This document shows, in pieces, positions 1 through 6,973 of a stretch of 13,405 nt of DNA. The DNA lies in contig JAEZLW010000110.1 of the NCBI GenBank assembly GCA_023415145.1, positions 1 to 13,405 of the forward strand, read 5' to 3'. This stretch comes from Bacillota bacterium (GTDB lineage Bacteria; Bacillota; Clostridia; Christensenellales; Aristaeellaceae). Numbering within the stretch: the stretch's first letter is position 1; the number at the start of each line of letters is the position of its first letter. The translations under genes were made by a program, and so were the position numbers. The notes under the pieces were generated by a model that saw nothing but the letters and a program-made list of their open reading frames with translations, searched no databases and had not been told where the DNA came from.

Positions 1-1775
1 CGCATGAGGTTTGCGTATGCTTCCTTGACACTGAAGGGAATGGAGGGCACGTTCCGTATTTCCCGCCTACCCAGCATCGAAGCAGGCTGCGCGTACAGAA
101 ACCTTGCGCACAAGCCTCTCCCCAGCAGCATTTCGTTGGACAAAAAGCCGGTCAGGGCCGTAGGCTGTACCGCCAGGGTGATGGCGAGAGAGGCGTGCTT
201 GATGCGTACGGGTTCACGGCCAATGCGTGCTACAGAAATCGGCTCGCCAGAATACCCTTGCAGCAGCACATCCAGGTTCACCTGTTCGCTGTAAGCGCCT
301 GCCAATACACTGAAGATTGCCGCTTCTCCGGAAACCATGGCAATGCGCCCATCATTCCAGGCCATAGCCCGGGTGATCGCTTCGGTGGTGGCGTCGGTCA
401 GGTAAAGCTCCACAGGGTGCAGCACTTCCATTTCATTTTTCTTCGCCACCAGCTCGCGGATGAGCTGCTCATCTCCTTTAGCCGTAGCCTTGTCCAGCTG
501 TTTTTCCAGTGACTTCATGTTCTGTATGCTGACGTCGACATCGTTCTGCCTTTGGGCATTGATGTTCAGGACCCAATCGCTTAAGGGACGCAATATGGCA
601 AACAACGCTGCGCTCTTACGTTCGCTGGGCTGTGCGGATACGGCAACGTACAACTGAATAGGTTCCAGATAATCTTCCTTCACCTGAACGAAAGTACGGC
701 CAAGAAGGGCGATGGACGCGATGCCCAGCAGGAAGCAGCATGGCATATCCAGTGGCACTTGCAGCGATTCCGCAACGGCCAGCACCATCTTCTTGGCAAT
801 GTCGGGCAGGCAGTCCACAGGGAAGACCGGAGGTGCATTCACTTCTGGCAGAGGCAGCCATGTTTCCTCGGGGTTCAGTTCGACGGACTTTGCCTGTTCA
901 AGCTGTTTGCTTATCAGGGATACGAAATTCTCCGCATGACATATGTGTAGATCGCTGGGGTCTTTGCAGTTTGGGTCAATGTCCGTGCAGGAGAACATGA
1001 AAGCTTTGCCCTTGTAACCGCCCTCCCTAAGCTGCTCTGAGGTCTTTTTCAGGAAGGTTTCTCCCGATTGGTCAGGCTCGATATGCAGGTATACATCCCT
1101 GTCCTTCACGTACTCATTGCACCATGCCGCCTGAAAATGGGACGCTCCCGGGATACCCAATGCAGGAAGGTTGCGCAGCCATAGCGCCTGCGCGTCGCTC
1201 TCCCCCTCCACCAGGATCAGTTTCTCAGCCTTCTGTACCCGTTCCAGCCAAACACCATAGGGCAGAATTTTTGCCCCGGGCCGCCAGGTAAAGCGTGGAT
1301 CATTGTTGGGATGGTGGCGGACCCTGGTGGCATAAAGCTGCCCATCCTGGTTGTAATAGGGGATCAACACGCCTCCACGCCCGTTGTCGGAAAGTCCCAT
1401 TGATTTGAGGAAGTCTAGTGGGAGCGATTTCTCGACCGCATATGTTTCCAAGGAATACTTACCAGTCTCTGCCTGCATCCTGGGTTTCTCGGCAAGTCCG
1501 GCCCGTTTGAGCAATTCATGATAGGCCTCCTTCTGTGATATCCCTTTCAATTGGCTCAAGAGCGTAACGCCATTTCCGGTAGCCCCGCAGGCTTCGCATT
1601 TATAGCAACCATTCTTTGTGTTGAACCAAAAAGACGGGTGTTTTTCCTGCCCTCCCTTATGGAAGGGACACCTGGTGATCATTTTGTTAACCCCGGCGCT
1701 TTTGAAAGCGCCGGGGAAGAGTTCGTTATATAAGCTTGTCCAATCGACCTTGTCGTCCAGGTGTTGCAGTTCCAA
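1..1775 (-). CDS. CHC2 zinc-finger / Toprim / DUF3987 primase-like protein (partial, runs off left edge)
   Basis: I translated this minus-strand frame by hand: 591 codons without a stop from 1775 to the window edge. Residues 36-63 form a DnaG-type zinc finger (CPFH, then YKCEACG; ligands C36, H39, C60, C63). Residues 186-195 (LILVEGESDA) and 231-238 (HIEPDQSG) are the Glu and Asp motifs of a Toprim domain. From about 320 the protein follows the DUF3987/YfjI pattern: a P-loop-like PSERKS near 393 and, late in the fragment, ITLAVQP and GRGLCARFLYAQP. Such proteins are known as the primase or primase-helicase of phages, satellites and integrative elements, so I infer it starts replication of this element. 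The start is TTG at 1775, 5-7 bases after a strong GGAGGTG. An in-frame ATG at 1793 would read through that site and has no ribosome binding site of its own. It lies behind the excisionase-like gene, probably in one operon. Confidence 0.88.
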   Translation of the reverse strand, partial: MELQHLDDKVDWTSLYNELFPGAFKSAGVNKMITRCPFHKGGQEKHPSFWFNTKNGCYKCEACGATGNGVTLLSQLKGISQKEAYHELLKRAGLAEKPRMQAETGKYSLETYAVEKSLPLDFLKSMGLSDNGRGGVLIPYYNQDGQLYATRVRHHPNNDPRFTWRPGAKILPYGVWLERVQKAEKLILVEGESDAQALWLRNLPALGIPGASHFQAAWCNEYVKDRDVYLHIEPDQSGETFLKKTSEQLREGGYKGKAFMFSCTDIDPNCKDPSDLHICHAENFVSLISKQLEQAKSVELNPEETWLPLPEVNAPPVFPVDCLPDIAKKMVLAVAESLQVPLDMPCCFLLGIASIALLGRTFVQVKEDYLEPIQLYVAVSAQPSERKSAALFAILRPLSDWVLNINAQRQNDVDVSIQNMKSLEKQLDKATAKGDEQLIRELVAKKNEMEVLHPVELYLTDATTEAITRAMAWNDGRIAMVSGEAAIFSVLAGAYSEQVNLDVLLQGYSGEPISVARIGREPVRIKHASLAITLAVQPTALTGFLSNEMLLGRGLCARFLYAQPASMLGRREIRNVPSIPFSVKEAYANLM

Positions 1776-1808
1776 TTGTTCACCTCCTCCCATGAATGCT
1801 GTGTTACT

Positions 1809-2009
1809 TCAGTTCCTGTGTGTACCTGGCATATTGGTTGCCTCAGCTTCTTTGCGCAGCCAGTTCTCCAGTTCCTTGATAGGAATCAGGATCCGGGTGC
1901 CGATGTGCAGCGCAGGAAATCCTTCCCGGCGAGTGAGCGCATAGGCCTGGTTCCGGCCAATACCCATGTGTTTTGCCAGTTCGTTGACGGACAAGGTTGC
2001 TTTTTCCAT
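1809..2009 (-). CDS. AlpA/excisionase-type helix-turn-helix protein
   Basis: This 66-residue protein begins MEKATLSVNELAKHMGIGRN and continues QAYALTRREGFPALHIGTR...IPIKELENWL. That is the winged helix-turn-helix layout of the excisionase/MerR-like DNA-binding family: the recognition helix is around residues 16-28, the wing around 33-45, and a closing helix with the ELxxWL signature follows. The start is ATG at 2009, preceded by GAGGAGGAAC at 5-base spacing. An upstream in-frame ATG at 2081 lacks this support. It ends 33 bases before the primase start on the same strand, so the two are probably co-transcribed. Proteins of this size act either as recombination directionality factors helping the integrase excise, or as AlpA-like activators. 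In P4-type satellites AlpA plays such a part, but which role applies here cannot be read from sequence. Confidence 0.85.
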   Translation of the reverse strand: MEKATLSVNELAKHMGIGRNQAYALTRREGFPALHIGTRILIPIKELENWLRKEAEATNMPGTHRN

Positions 2010-2047
2010 TAAATGTTCCTCCTCGGTAATTTCTTTTGCCTTGGGGC

Positions 2048-2117
2048 TTGCTTTGCTCCCCTGACAGTGATATACTAACATACGTGTTAAGAGATGATAA
2101 TATAAAATCGCTTAACA
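2048..2117 (+). promoter_or_regulatory. Divergent promoter/operator region of the integrated element
   Basis: On the plus strand, TTGCTT (2048-2053), a 17-base spacer and an extended -10 TGATATACT (2068-2076) form a good vegetative promoter for the 2145 gene, with a start near 2083. An inverted repeat TAACA-TACG-TGTTA (2076-2089) sits directly over that start. A second, TGTTAAG (2085-2091) with CTTAACA (2111-2117), has a 19-base spacer. On the minus strand a weaker TTATCA-17-TAGTAT pair overlaps the same bases and could drive the excisionase-primase unit. The repeated TTAACA half-sites look like a repressor operator shared by both directions; that reading is inference. Confidence 0.55.
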
Positions 2118-2144
2118 TTTCAAGAAGGAAATGAGGAGTGCGGG

Positions 2145-3098
2145 ATGTGGGAAAGGAGCGAAGGAATGACTGTCTGCGATTACATTGAGCGGAAAAAAGG
2201 CAATGAATTTCAATGCCCGGTATGGAGGTTTGACGCGTACTGCTTATGCGAAGGCGAGCACGGAGAAAAGTACATTGTCGGCTGCACAGAGGGTAAGCCG
2301 ATAAGGCGTCTGAAGAAGGTTTCAGAGGAAGAAAAAGAGCTGAGCTTCTATGAAGACATCGGCGGGGAACAGGCTCGTGGGCATCAGCGCATGTGGATAG
2401 AAAAAGAGAGCCGCCGAGGTGCTTATGGCGGCGGTGTACTGGAAGAGAAAACATACATTGATTACGGCCTGCTGATCGAAGGAATCCGCTTGGGGGAGAA
2501 GCTGTTCAAGCGCGACCAATTGATCGCCCTGCCGGATAAGACCAAATATGAACAGGAGTATCCTGAGCTTGCGGAAGATGCCCAAAGCATGATTTCCTTT
2601 TGCAAAAAATACGGCCTCCCCATGGAATCACGGGAAGCCTGGGGGCATTACCACCGTATCGGCATCCGGTTGGGAGCCTTCCGCCGGTTCCTGGCAGAAT
2701 TATACCTTTCCTACCTGCACTTCCTGAAAATCTACCGGACGGACCTTGTCGGCAAGGACCTTCTGAAAAACATGAGCATGGATGATTGCAAAGAACGGCT
2801 GCATGAAACGCTGCGCAAAAGGGAGATCGTTCTGGATACGGATTTCAGCCATGAAACGCCCAGACTCTTTTTCCGGTGTGAAAACTTGGTGGACGTGATT
2901 TTTGCCCAACTTCGGTTTCAATGCATGGATGACCTGAGTGGCGACATTTTGAGCATCTGCGAATTATGTGGTAGACCCTACATGAAACACAGGACCAACC
3001 ACCGCCAGTGCGAGGAATGTCAGGCAGACGCACCCCGGCGTTCTATGGCAAAAATAAGGGAGGAAAAACGTAATGCCAAAAAAGCGGGGCAACAATGA
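2145..3098 (+). CDS. Uncharacterised element protein with C-terminal zinc ribbon (ABATE/CGNR- or DUF6076-like)
   Basis: A 317-residue soluble protein that I do not firmly recognise. The N-terminal 100 residues are charged, with several Cys and Trp. The middle contains SMISFCKKYGLP (about 149-160), which resembles the central helix of ABATE-domain proteins. The C-terminus has CELCGRPYMKHRTNHRQCEEC, a CxxC-x13-CxxC zinc ribbon, followed by a very basic tail. In ABATE/CGNR and DUF6076 proteins a similar C-terminal ribbon is known or presumed to bind nucleic acid, so a regulatory role is possible, but this is inference. The start at 2145 follows GAGGAG at about 7-8 bases. An in-frame ATG at 2166 with GGAG upstream is an alternative giving 310 residues. 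Its 3' end overlaps the integrase start by 26 bases, so the two are translationally linked. Confidence 0.7.
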   Translation: MWERSEGMTVCDYIERKKGNEFQCPVWRFDAYCLCEGEHGEKYIVGCTEGKPIRRLKKVSEEEKELSFYEDIGGEQARGHQRMWIEKESRRGAYGGGVLEEKTYIDYGLLIEGIRLGEKLFKRDQLIALPDKTKYEQEYPELAEDAQSMISFCKKYGLPMESREAWGHYHRIGIRLGAFRRFLAELYLSYLHFLKIYRTDLVGKDLLKNMSMDDCKERLHETLRKREIVLDTDFSHETPRLFFRCENLVDVIFAQLRFQCMDDLSGDILSICELCGRPYMKHRTNHRQCEECQADAPRRSMAKIREEKRNAKKAGQQ

Positions 3099-4216
3099 AG
3101 GCTCCATCCGGCAACGCAATGATGGCATCTGGGAAGGACGGTATGTAGCTGGGTACAAAGCAGACGGAAAAGTCAACCGCAAGTGTTTTCGGCAAAACAC
3201 AGAAGGAAGTGCAGGTAAAGATTCGTGAAACACTACGTCAGCTTGATCGTAGAGAATATATTGAACCATCCAAAATCACAGTTGAACAATGGTTGGATAC
3301 ATGGTATGGATTATATGTAGCAAATAACCTAAAGCCTTCTACTGCTGTGAGCTATCGGAACATTTGTGATTACTATTTGAAGCCCAGCATAGGCAGCTTG
3401 AAATTGCAATCATTGCGGCAGGAAAACGTACAGGCCATGGTAAATGAGCTAAACCAAAGCAAGTTGAAGCCAGCCACGGTAAAAAAGGTTTACATGGTGC
3501 TAAAAACTGCCTTGCAGCGAGCTGTTCGCAACCAAATGCTGAATTCAAACCCAGCACTTTATACCATCCTGCCAAAGCTGAATCAAGAGGAAATTCAATT
3601 TCTCACACGGTATGAACAAAAGGAATTACTGGATGCTCTACCCGATTCAGCTAATGGTCGCGCGCTGCGTTTTATCTTAGGCACAGGATTGAGGGCATCG
3701 GAATTGATTGGCCTGCGCTGGTCAGACATCCATGGCGATTGCTTGACTGTATCTCAAACAATCCAGCGTCGCGGCGATTTGGAAAAGGGAAAGGGAACAT
3801 GCATCTACTTTGGAACACCCAAGTCCAAGGCTGGATATCGTACTGTTCCATTGACTGCAAAAATGGAGGATCTGCTACGCGTACATAAGCGGTTGCAAAG
3901 TGCAAGACGGTTGCAAACCGGCGCAGCATGGCAAGACTACGACTTGATTTTTTGCACCGAAATGGGTACCCCAAATAACGATCGCAACATTGCCAGGACA
4001 CTGGATGTGGCACTGAAGAATGCTGGTCTTGCCCACCGTGGTTTGCATGCACTTCGGCACAGCTTTGCCACCCGCGCGGTGGAAAACGGCATGGATATTC
4101 GAACACTTTCTGAAATACTTGGTCATGCAGATGTAGCCACGACCCTACGCCTATATGTCCATTCAAGCATCGATACGAAGCGCGAAGCCATGCGTGGTCT
4201 GGATAAAGTATTATAA
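3073..4216 (+). pseudogene. Tyrosine site-specific integrase, split by a frameshift near 3180-3190
   Basis: Translation from ATG 3073 (GGGAGG upstream) gives the usual N-terminus of Clostridia integrases, MPKKRGNNEGSIRQRNDG...GKVNRK. It then runs out of frame to a TGA at 3226-3228 after 51 codons. The family consensus continues in the +1 frame as SVFGKTQKEVQVKIRETL and stays open to 4216. A 2-base loss or 1-base gain is therefore present between about 3180 and 3190. After it come the core-binding domain and a complete catalytic domain: Arg in GTGLRASELIGLRW, Lys in GTPKSKAGYRTVPL, HALRH, LGHAD, and the nucleophile Tyr in TLRLYVHSS. Joined, the protein would be about 380 residues, normal for the family. 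A GTG at 3209 could begin the downstream frame but has poor ribosome binding site spacing and would lose the arm-binding domain. It faces tRNA-Thr, its presumed target. An assembly error or recoding are the alternatives to a real mutation. Confidence 0.82.
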
Positions 4217-4240
4217 AAACAAACAGGGTTACTCCATTTT

Positions 4241-4277
4241 AAAGGCAAGCCTGAACAAGAGTAGGCTTGCCTTTTTT
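4241..4277 (+). terminator. Rho-independent terminator after the integrase
   Basis: AAAGGCAAGCCT (4241-4252) pairs perfectly over 12 bases with AGGCTTGCCTTT (4263-4274) around a 10-base loop, and the run of six T ends at 4277. It lies 24 bases after the integrase stop. Confidence 0.9.
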
Positions 4278-4318
4278 CAGTAACATAACCTCTTGTCACC
4301 TCTATTCCCTTGCCAAAA

Positions 4319-4346
4319 GGGGTAAAAATTGGGGTAGTAACGGTAA
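4319..4346. repeat. Cluster of GGGGTA repeats near the attachment site (possible integrase arm sites)
   Basis: GGGGTAA (4319-4325), GGGGTAG (4331-4337) and CGGTAA (4341-4346) are closely spaced direct repeats; their GGTA cores are 12 and 9 bases apart. They lie between the integrase terminator and the tRNA 3' end, in otherwise gene-free sequence (4217-4427). Short direct repeats at the ends of integrative elements are commonly binding sites for the N-terminal domain of the integrase. That role is inferred from position only. Confidence 0.4.
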
Positions 4347-4427
4347 TATACTTTCATCTATATAACAAACCAAAAAAAGAAAAAGCCCGCAACCCCTTAT
4401 GCAGCAAGGAATCACGAACCCTTTCAA

Positions 4428-4503
<76 letters not shown>

Positions 4504-4526
4504 ATATCCGGCGGGACAACGAACAT

Positions 4527-4555
4527 ATTGTACATGATTCGTGGTTGGAATGCAA
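4527..4555 (-). promoter_or_regulatory. tRNA-Thr promoter
   Basis: On the minus strand TTGCAT (4555-4550), a 17-base spacer and TACAAT (4532-4527) give a strong vegetative promoter. Transcription would begin near 4520, about 17 bases before the mature tRNA 5' end. Confidence 0.8.
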
Positions 4556-4572
4556 GCGTTTTTTTATTTTCC

Positions 4573-4610
4573 ATTATAAGGTTTTCAGGGATGGGGTGCG
4601 GGGATGAGCC
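4573..4610. repeat. Dispersed intergenic repeat, copy A
   Basis: This stretch (ATTATAAGGTTTT...GGATGGGGTGCGGGGATG) aligns without gaps to 8273-8310, matching at about 27 of 37 positions. It is followed by CCTTTTTCAAAAGG (4609-4622), a near-perfect small hairpin. Both copies are intergenic and in the same orientation. Confidence 0.5.
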
Positions 4611-4649
4611 TTTTTCAAAAGGAATCTTCCACATCACTTCTACACCGTT

Positions 4650-5162
4650 TTATATTGTAATCCCCCGGCCTTCTTCCGGCGGGAGCCAGGCCATGTACCT
4701 TTCCCGCGGGTAGCATGTTCGCACCGTGCGGGCAATGGCCGCAAGCTCCTCCTGGCTTTGAAAGGTTTGGTAGCGGGTATAAAGAACCCGAAGCGCGCTG
4801 AGGCTGGGCTGCTGCAGGGAGAAATTTTTCAGCATCTCATAATTGACAGAGTAAGGGGACAAGGATTCCATCAGTATGCCCAGTACATCATCCGTCAAAA
4901 ACGGAAAATCCGAGGTGCGGATGCGCACTTCAGAGCCATCATCCAGGAAAATCCGCATGGTGCCCATGGTATAGCGGCGCAAAGACATGAACAAAAAGCT
5001 GTCCAGCCTTTTGCAAAGCTTCTGAATATCCTCTTTATAGGGGGCATAACTGCGCAGAACATCGGCGGTGTCTTCCGCAAGCGTCGTGCTCTCCAGTAGA
5101 TAGGAACCCACCCAGGGGTGCAGCGCCCTGGCTACATCCTGAGTGCGGATGACGGCTGCCAC
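4650..5162 (-). CDS. Unrecognised 170-residue protein
   Basis: I do not recognise this protein. It is soluble, with no signal peptide or membrane segment. It reads as mixed helices with a central TMGTMRIFLDDGSEVRIRTSDFPFL stretch that looks like two beta strands, followed by further helices and a Pro/Glu-rich end (WLPPEEGRG). The start is GTG at 5162, 7 bases after GAGGTG; a TTG one codon upstream (5165) is only 4 bases from the same site. It is transcribed away from the probable origin. It is flanked by the origin region on one side and, 95 bases past its stop, by the tRNA promoter on the other. Coding status rests on the ribosome binding site, length and plausible composition. Confidence 0.72.
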   Translation of the reverse strand: MAAVIRTQDVARALHPWVGSYLLESTTLAEDTADVLRSYAPYKEDIQKLCKRLDSFLFMSLRRYTMGTMRIFLDDGSEVRIRTSDFPFLTDDVLGILMESLSPYSVNYEMLKNFSLQQPSLSALRVLYTRYQTFQSQEELAAIARTVRTCYPRERYMAWLPPEEGRGITI

Positions 5163-5387
5163 CAAAAGTCACCTCGCGGAAAGGATAGTCCTTGTTTCTA
5201 CATGACTGCACACAAATCCTTGTCATTTTAAACAACGTCCTATAAAAATCCTGTGTCATTTTTGTTTCCAATTTTCGCCATTGTGCATGTTTATACTAAT
5301 ATAGTGCGAATTTATCCGAAAGTACGTTCGGGCAACGCCAAGTCTTGTGGTTTTTTAGTTGGACAACCACCACCCCTAGAAAGAAAG

Positions 5388-5396
5388 TTATCAACA
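5388..5396 (+). promoter_or_regulatory. DnaA box, one mismatch
   Basis: TTATCAACA differs from the consensus TTATCCACA at one base and lies within the origin region. Confidence 0.6.
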
Positions 5397-5433
5397 GGCA
5401 TGGTGCCTATACAGACAGCCCGATAGTGTGCAA

Positions 5434-5449
5434 CCCTTGAAAACAAGGG
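5434..5449. repeat. Short perfect hairpin in the origin region
   Basis: CCCTTG and CAAGGG pair perfectly across an AAAA loop. There is no T-run, so it is not an obvious terminator. Confidence 0.55.
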
Positions 5450-5493
5450 AGATATCTGGTATTATAGGGTAACAGCCGGGGAGGTGGAACCGG

Positions 5494-5502
5494 TTATCCA
5501 CA
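5494..5502 (+). promoter_or_regulatory. DnaA box, perfect consensus
   Basis: TTATCCACA matches the DnaA box consensus exactly. It is 5 bases upstream of a second box in the same orientation. Confidence 0.85.
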
Positions 5503-5507
5503 GATAG

Positions 5508-5516
5508 TTTTCCACA
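5508..5516 (+). promoter_or_regulatory. DnaA box, one mismatch
   Basis: TTTTCCACA differs from consensus at one base. Its 14-base phasing to the perfect box at 5494 suggests that the two are bound together. Confidence 0.65.
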
Positions 5517-5553
5517 GCACACGGGTGATAAACGCCCGTGCGAATTTTTACGC

Positions 5554-5582
5554 TTTTCCCGCGCGTTATGCGCGCGTATAAT
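5554..5582 (+). promoter_or_regulatory. Likely dnaA promoter
   Basis: A consensus -10 TATAAT (5577-5582) has only a weak -35 (TTTTCC, 5554-5559) at 17-base spacing. Start would be near 5589, leaving a leader of about 35 bases. The weak -35 and overlap with the hairpin and DnaA boxes upstream fit the autoregulation known for dnaA promoters. Confidence 0.55.
5560..5576. repeat. CGCGCG inverted repeat upstream of the dnaA -10
   Basis: CGCGCG and CGCGCG flank TTATG, ending directly before the -10 TATAAT at 5577. It occupies the -35 to -10 interval, so it could be an operator or extrude as a hairpin in the origin. The function is unknown. Confidence 0.5.
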
Positions 5583-5623
5583 TCGATGCATAATTTTTTC
5601 TTTTATACTAAGGGGGGCAGCGG

Positions 5624-6949
5624 ATGAACGTAGCGGAGTTATGGGAAAAAGCATGCCGCTTTTTGCAGGAAGAAATGAACGAGGTTTCCTACAAAACGTG
5701 GATTGCAAGTTCTCTGAAGCCCCTGGAAATAGAAGATAACTGCCTGTATATAGAAGTTGTCACTGACTATATGAAGCAGATGATCGCCAGCCGGTATGCC
5801 ATGCTGATTGCCAACGCAGTCAGCCAGGCCGCCGGTCATGCGCTTTCCATAGAGATCATCACGCCACAGGAATCGGCCGCCCGCCGCGCCGCCAAGACAG
5901 CACCCGCGCCTTCAGGCACCAATGTTTGCCTTAACCCCAAGTATTCATTCGATACCTTTGTGGTAGGCAGCGGCAACCGGTTTGCACACGCCGCTTCCCT
6001 GGCGGTGGCAGAAGCACCGGCAGAAGCCTATAACCCCCTGTTTATCTATGGCGGCGTGGGCTTGGGCAAAACCCACCTCATGCACGCCATCGGCCATTAT
6101 GTACAGCAGCAATATCCCAGTTTGCGGTTATTGTACATCACCAGTGAAAACTTTACCAATGAGTTCATCACCGCCATCCAGAAAAACAAAAACGCCGAGT
6201 TCCGCAGCCGCTTCCGCAGTGTGGATATATTGATGGTAGACGATATTCAGTTCATTGCCAAGCTTGACCGTACCCAGGAGGAGTTTTTTCATACCTTCAA
6301 CACGCTGCACGCCGCCGGCAAACAGATCATTATGACCAGCGACAAGCCGCCCAAGGACATCGCCAGCCTGGAAGAGAGGCTGTGCAGCCGCTTTGAATGG
6401 GGATTGATCGCCGACATCCAGCGCCCGGATATCGAGACACGCATAGCCATTTTGCGCAAAAAGGCGGAGCGGGAGCACATTGCCGTATCCGACGGCGTGC
6501 TGGAGCTGATCGCCCAGCGCATTGACTCCAACATAAGAGAACTGGAAGGAAGCCTCACACGGCTGGTAGCCTTCTCCTCCCTCACAGGGCGGCCCATCAC
6601 AGGCGCGCTGGCAGAGGAAGCGCTGCGGGAAGTATTTGCCCAGCGGGAGGTGCGCCGCGTTACCTGTGAACTGATTCAGGAGACGGTGGCCGATTACTAC
6701 AGCATCTCTGTGAATGATTTGAAAAGCGCGAGGCGCAACCGGGAAGTAACCGTACCGCGCCAGGTGGCCATGTATCTCACGCGGGAAATGGTGGGCCTGT
6801 CGCTGCCGCGTATCGGAGAAAGCTTTGGCGGCCGTGACCATACCACCGTGATGCACAGCTGCGTAAAGGTGCAGGACATATTAAAGGACAACCCCGGCTT
6901 TTTAAGCCAGATGGATGATATACGCAGGCTCATCAAGGACGGAAAGTAA
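5624..6949 (+). CDS. dnaA: Chromosomal replication initiator protein DnaA
   Basis: A complete 441-residue DnaA, the AAA+ protein that binds DnaA boxes, melts oriC and loads the replicative helicase. Domain I (1-80, with the conserved YKTWI around Trp27) is followed by a short Ala/Pro linker (about 81-100). The AAA+ domain begins at NPKYSFDTFVVGSGN and contains Walker A GGVGLGKT (143-150), Walker B DILMVDD (201-207), the Arg-finger region RLCSRFEWG (252-260) and the sensor-2 helix NIRELEG (303-309). Domain IV ends with the DNA-binding signature FGGRDHTTVMHS (401-412). The start is ATG at 5624 after AAGGGGGGCAGCGG. It probably shares a transcript with the M16 peptidase gene 24 bases downstream. 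The unusual point is context: neither dnaN downstream nor rpmH upstream is present. Confidence 0.98.
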   Translation: MNVAELWEKACRFLQEEMNEVSYKTWIASSLKPLEIEDNCLYIEVVTDYMKQMIASRYAMLIANAVSQAAGHALSIEIITPQESAARRAAKTAPAPSGTNVCLNPKYSFDTFVVGSGNRFAHAASLAVAEAPAEAYNPLFIYGGVGLGKTHLMHAIGHYVQQQYPSLRLLYITSENFTNEFITAIQKNKNAEFRSRFRSVDILMVDDIQFIAKLDRTQEEFFHTFNTLHAAGKQIIMTSDKPPKDIASLEERLCSRFEWGLIADIQRPDIETRIAILRKKAEREHIAVSDGVLELIAQRIDSNIRELEGSLTRLVAFSSLTGRPITGALAEEALREVFAQREVRRVTCELIQETVADYYSISVNDLKSARRNREVTVPRQVAMYLTREMVGLSLPRIGESFGGRDHTTVMHSCVKVQDILKDNPGFLSQMDDIRRLIKDGK

Positions 6950-6973
6950 AGATTGCATAAAGGGGGAGCAAAA

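Larger units (their letters stand above)
5166..5623. other. oriC: Probable chromosomal replication origin (oriC) upstream of dnaA
   Basis: This 458-base gene-free stretch lies directly upstream of dnaA, the usual place for a Bacillota origin. It holds a perfect DnaA box (5494-5502), two one-mismatch boxes (5388-5396 and 5508-5516) and weaker 7-of-9 matches at 5312-5320 and, reversed, at 5346-5354. Short perfect hairpins lie at 5347-5370, 5434-5449, 5520-5540 and 5560-5576. The AT-rich tract 5577-5608, which overlaps the dnaA promoter, and the shorter 5541-5557 are candidates for the unwinding element. Genes on both sides are transcribed outward. Known bipartite origins also carry boxes beyond dnaA; I saw no cluster after dnaA here. 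Confidence 0.75.

Noticed and set aside
1843..2454. A 203-codon minus-strand frame across the divergent promoter region
   Set aside because: It overlaps the excisionase-like gene in another frame and the start of the zinc-ribbon gene on the other strand, has no ribosome binding site, and its protein looks like no family.
3209..4216. Integrase beginning at GTG 3209 as an intact gene
   Set aside because: The AAGGA is almost touching the GTG, and the expected N-terminal domain with a good start exists upstream in another frame; a frameshift explains both.
4380..4393. AAAAAGCCCGCAACC as half of a tRNA terminator cut by the integration
   Set aside because: The pairing arm is not found nearby, and integration within the tRNA would not split a downstream hairpin.
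6128..6856. A 242-codon minus-strand frame inside dnaA
   Set aside because: It is the complement of conserved dnaA coding sequence and has no independent support.
6953..6973. TTG start for the M16 peptidase
   Set aside because: It has no ribosome binding site, and the GGGGGAG that precedes ATG 6974 would be inside the coding region.
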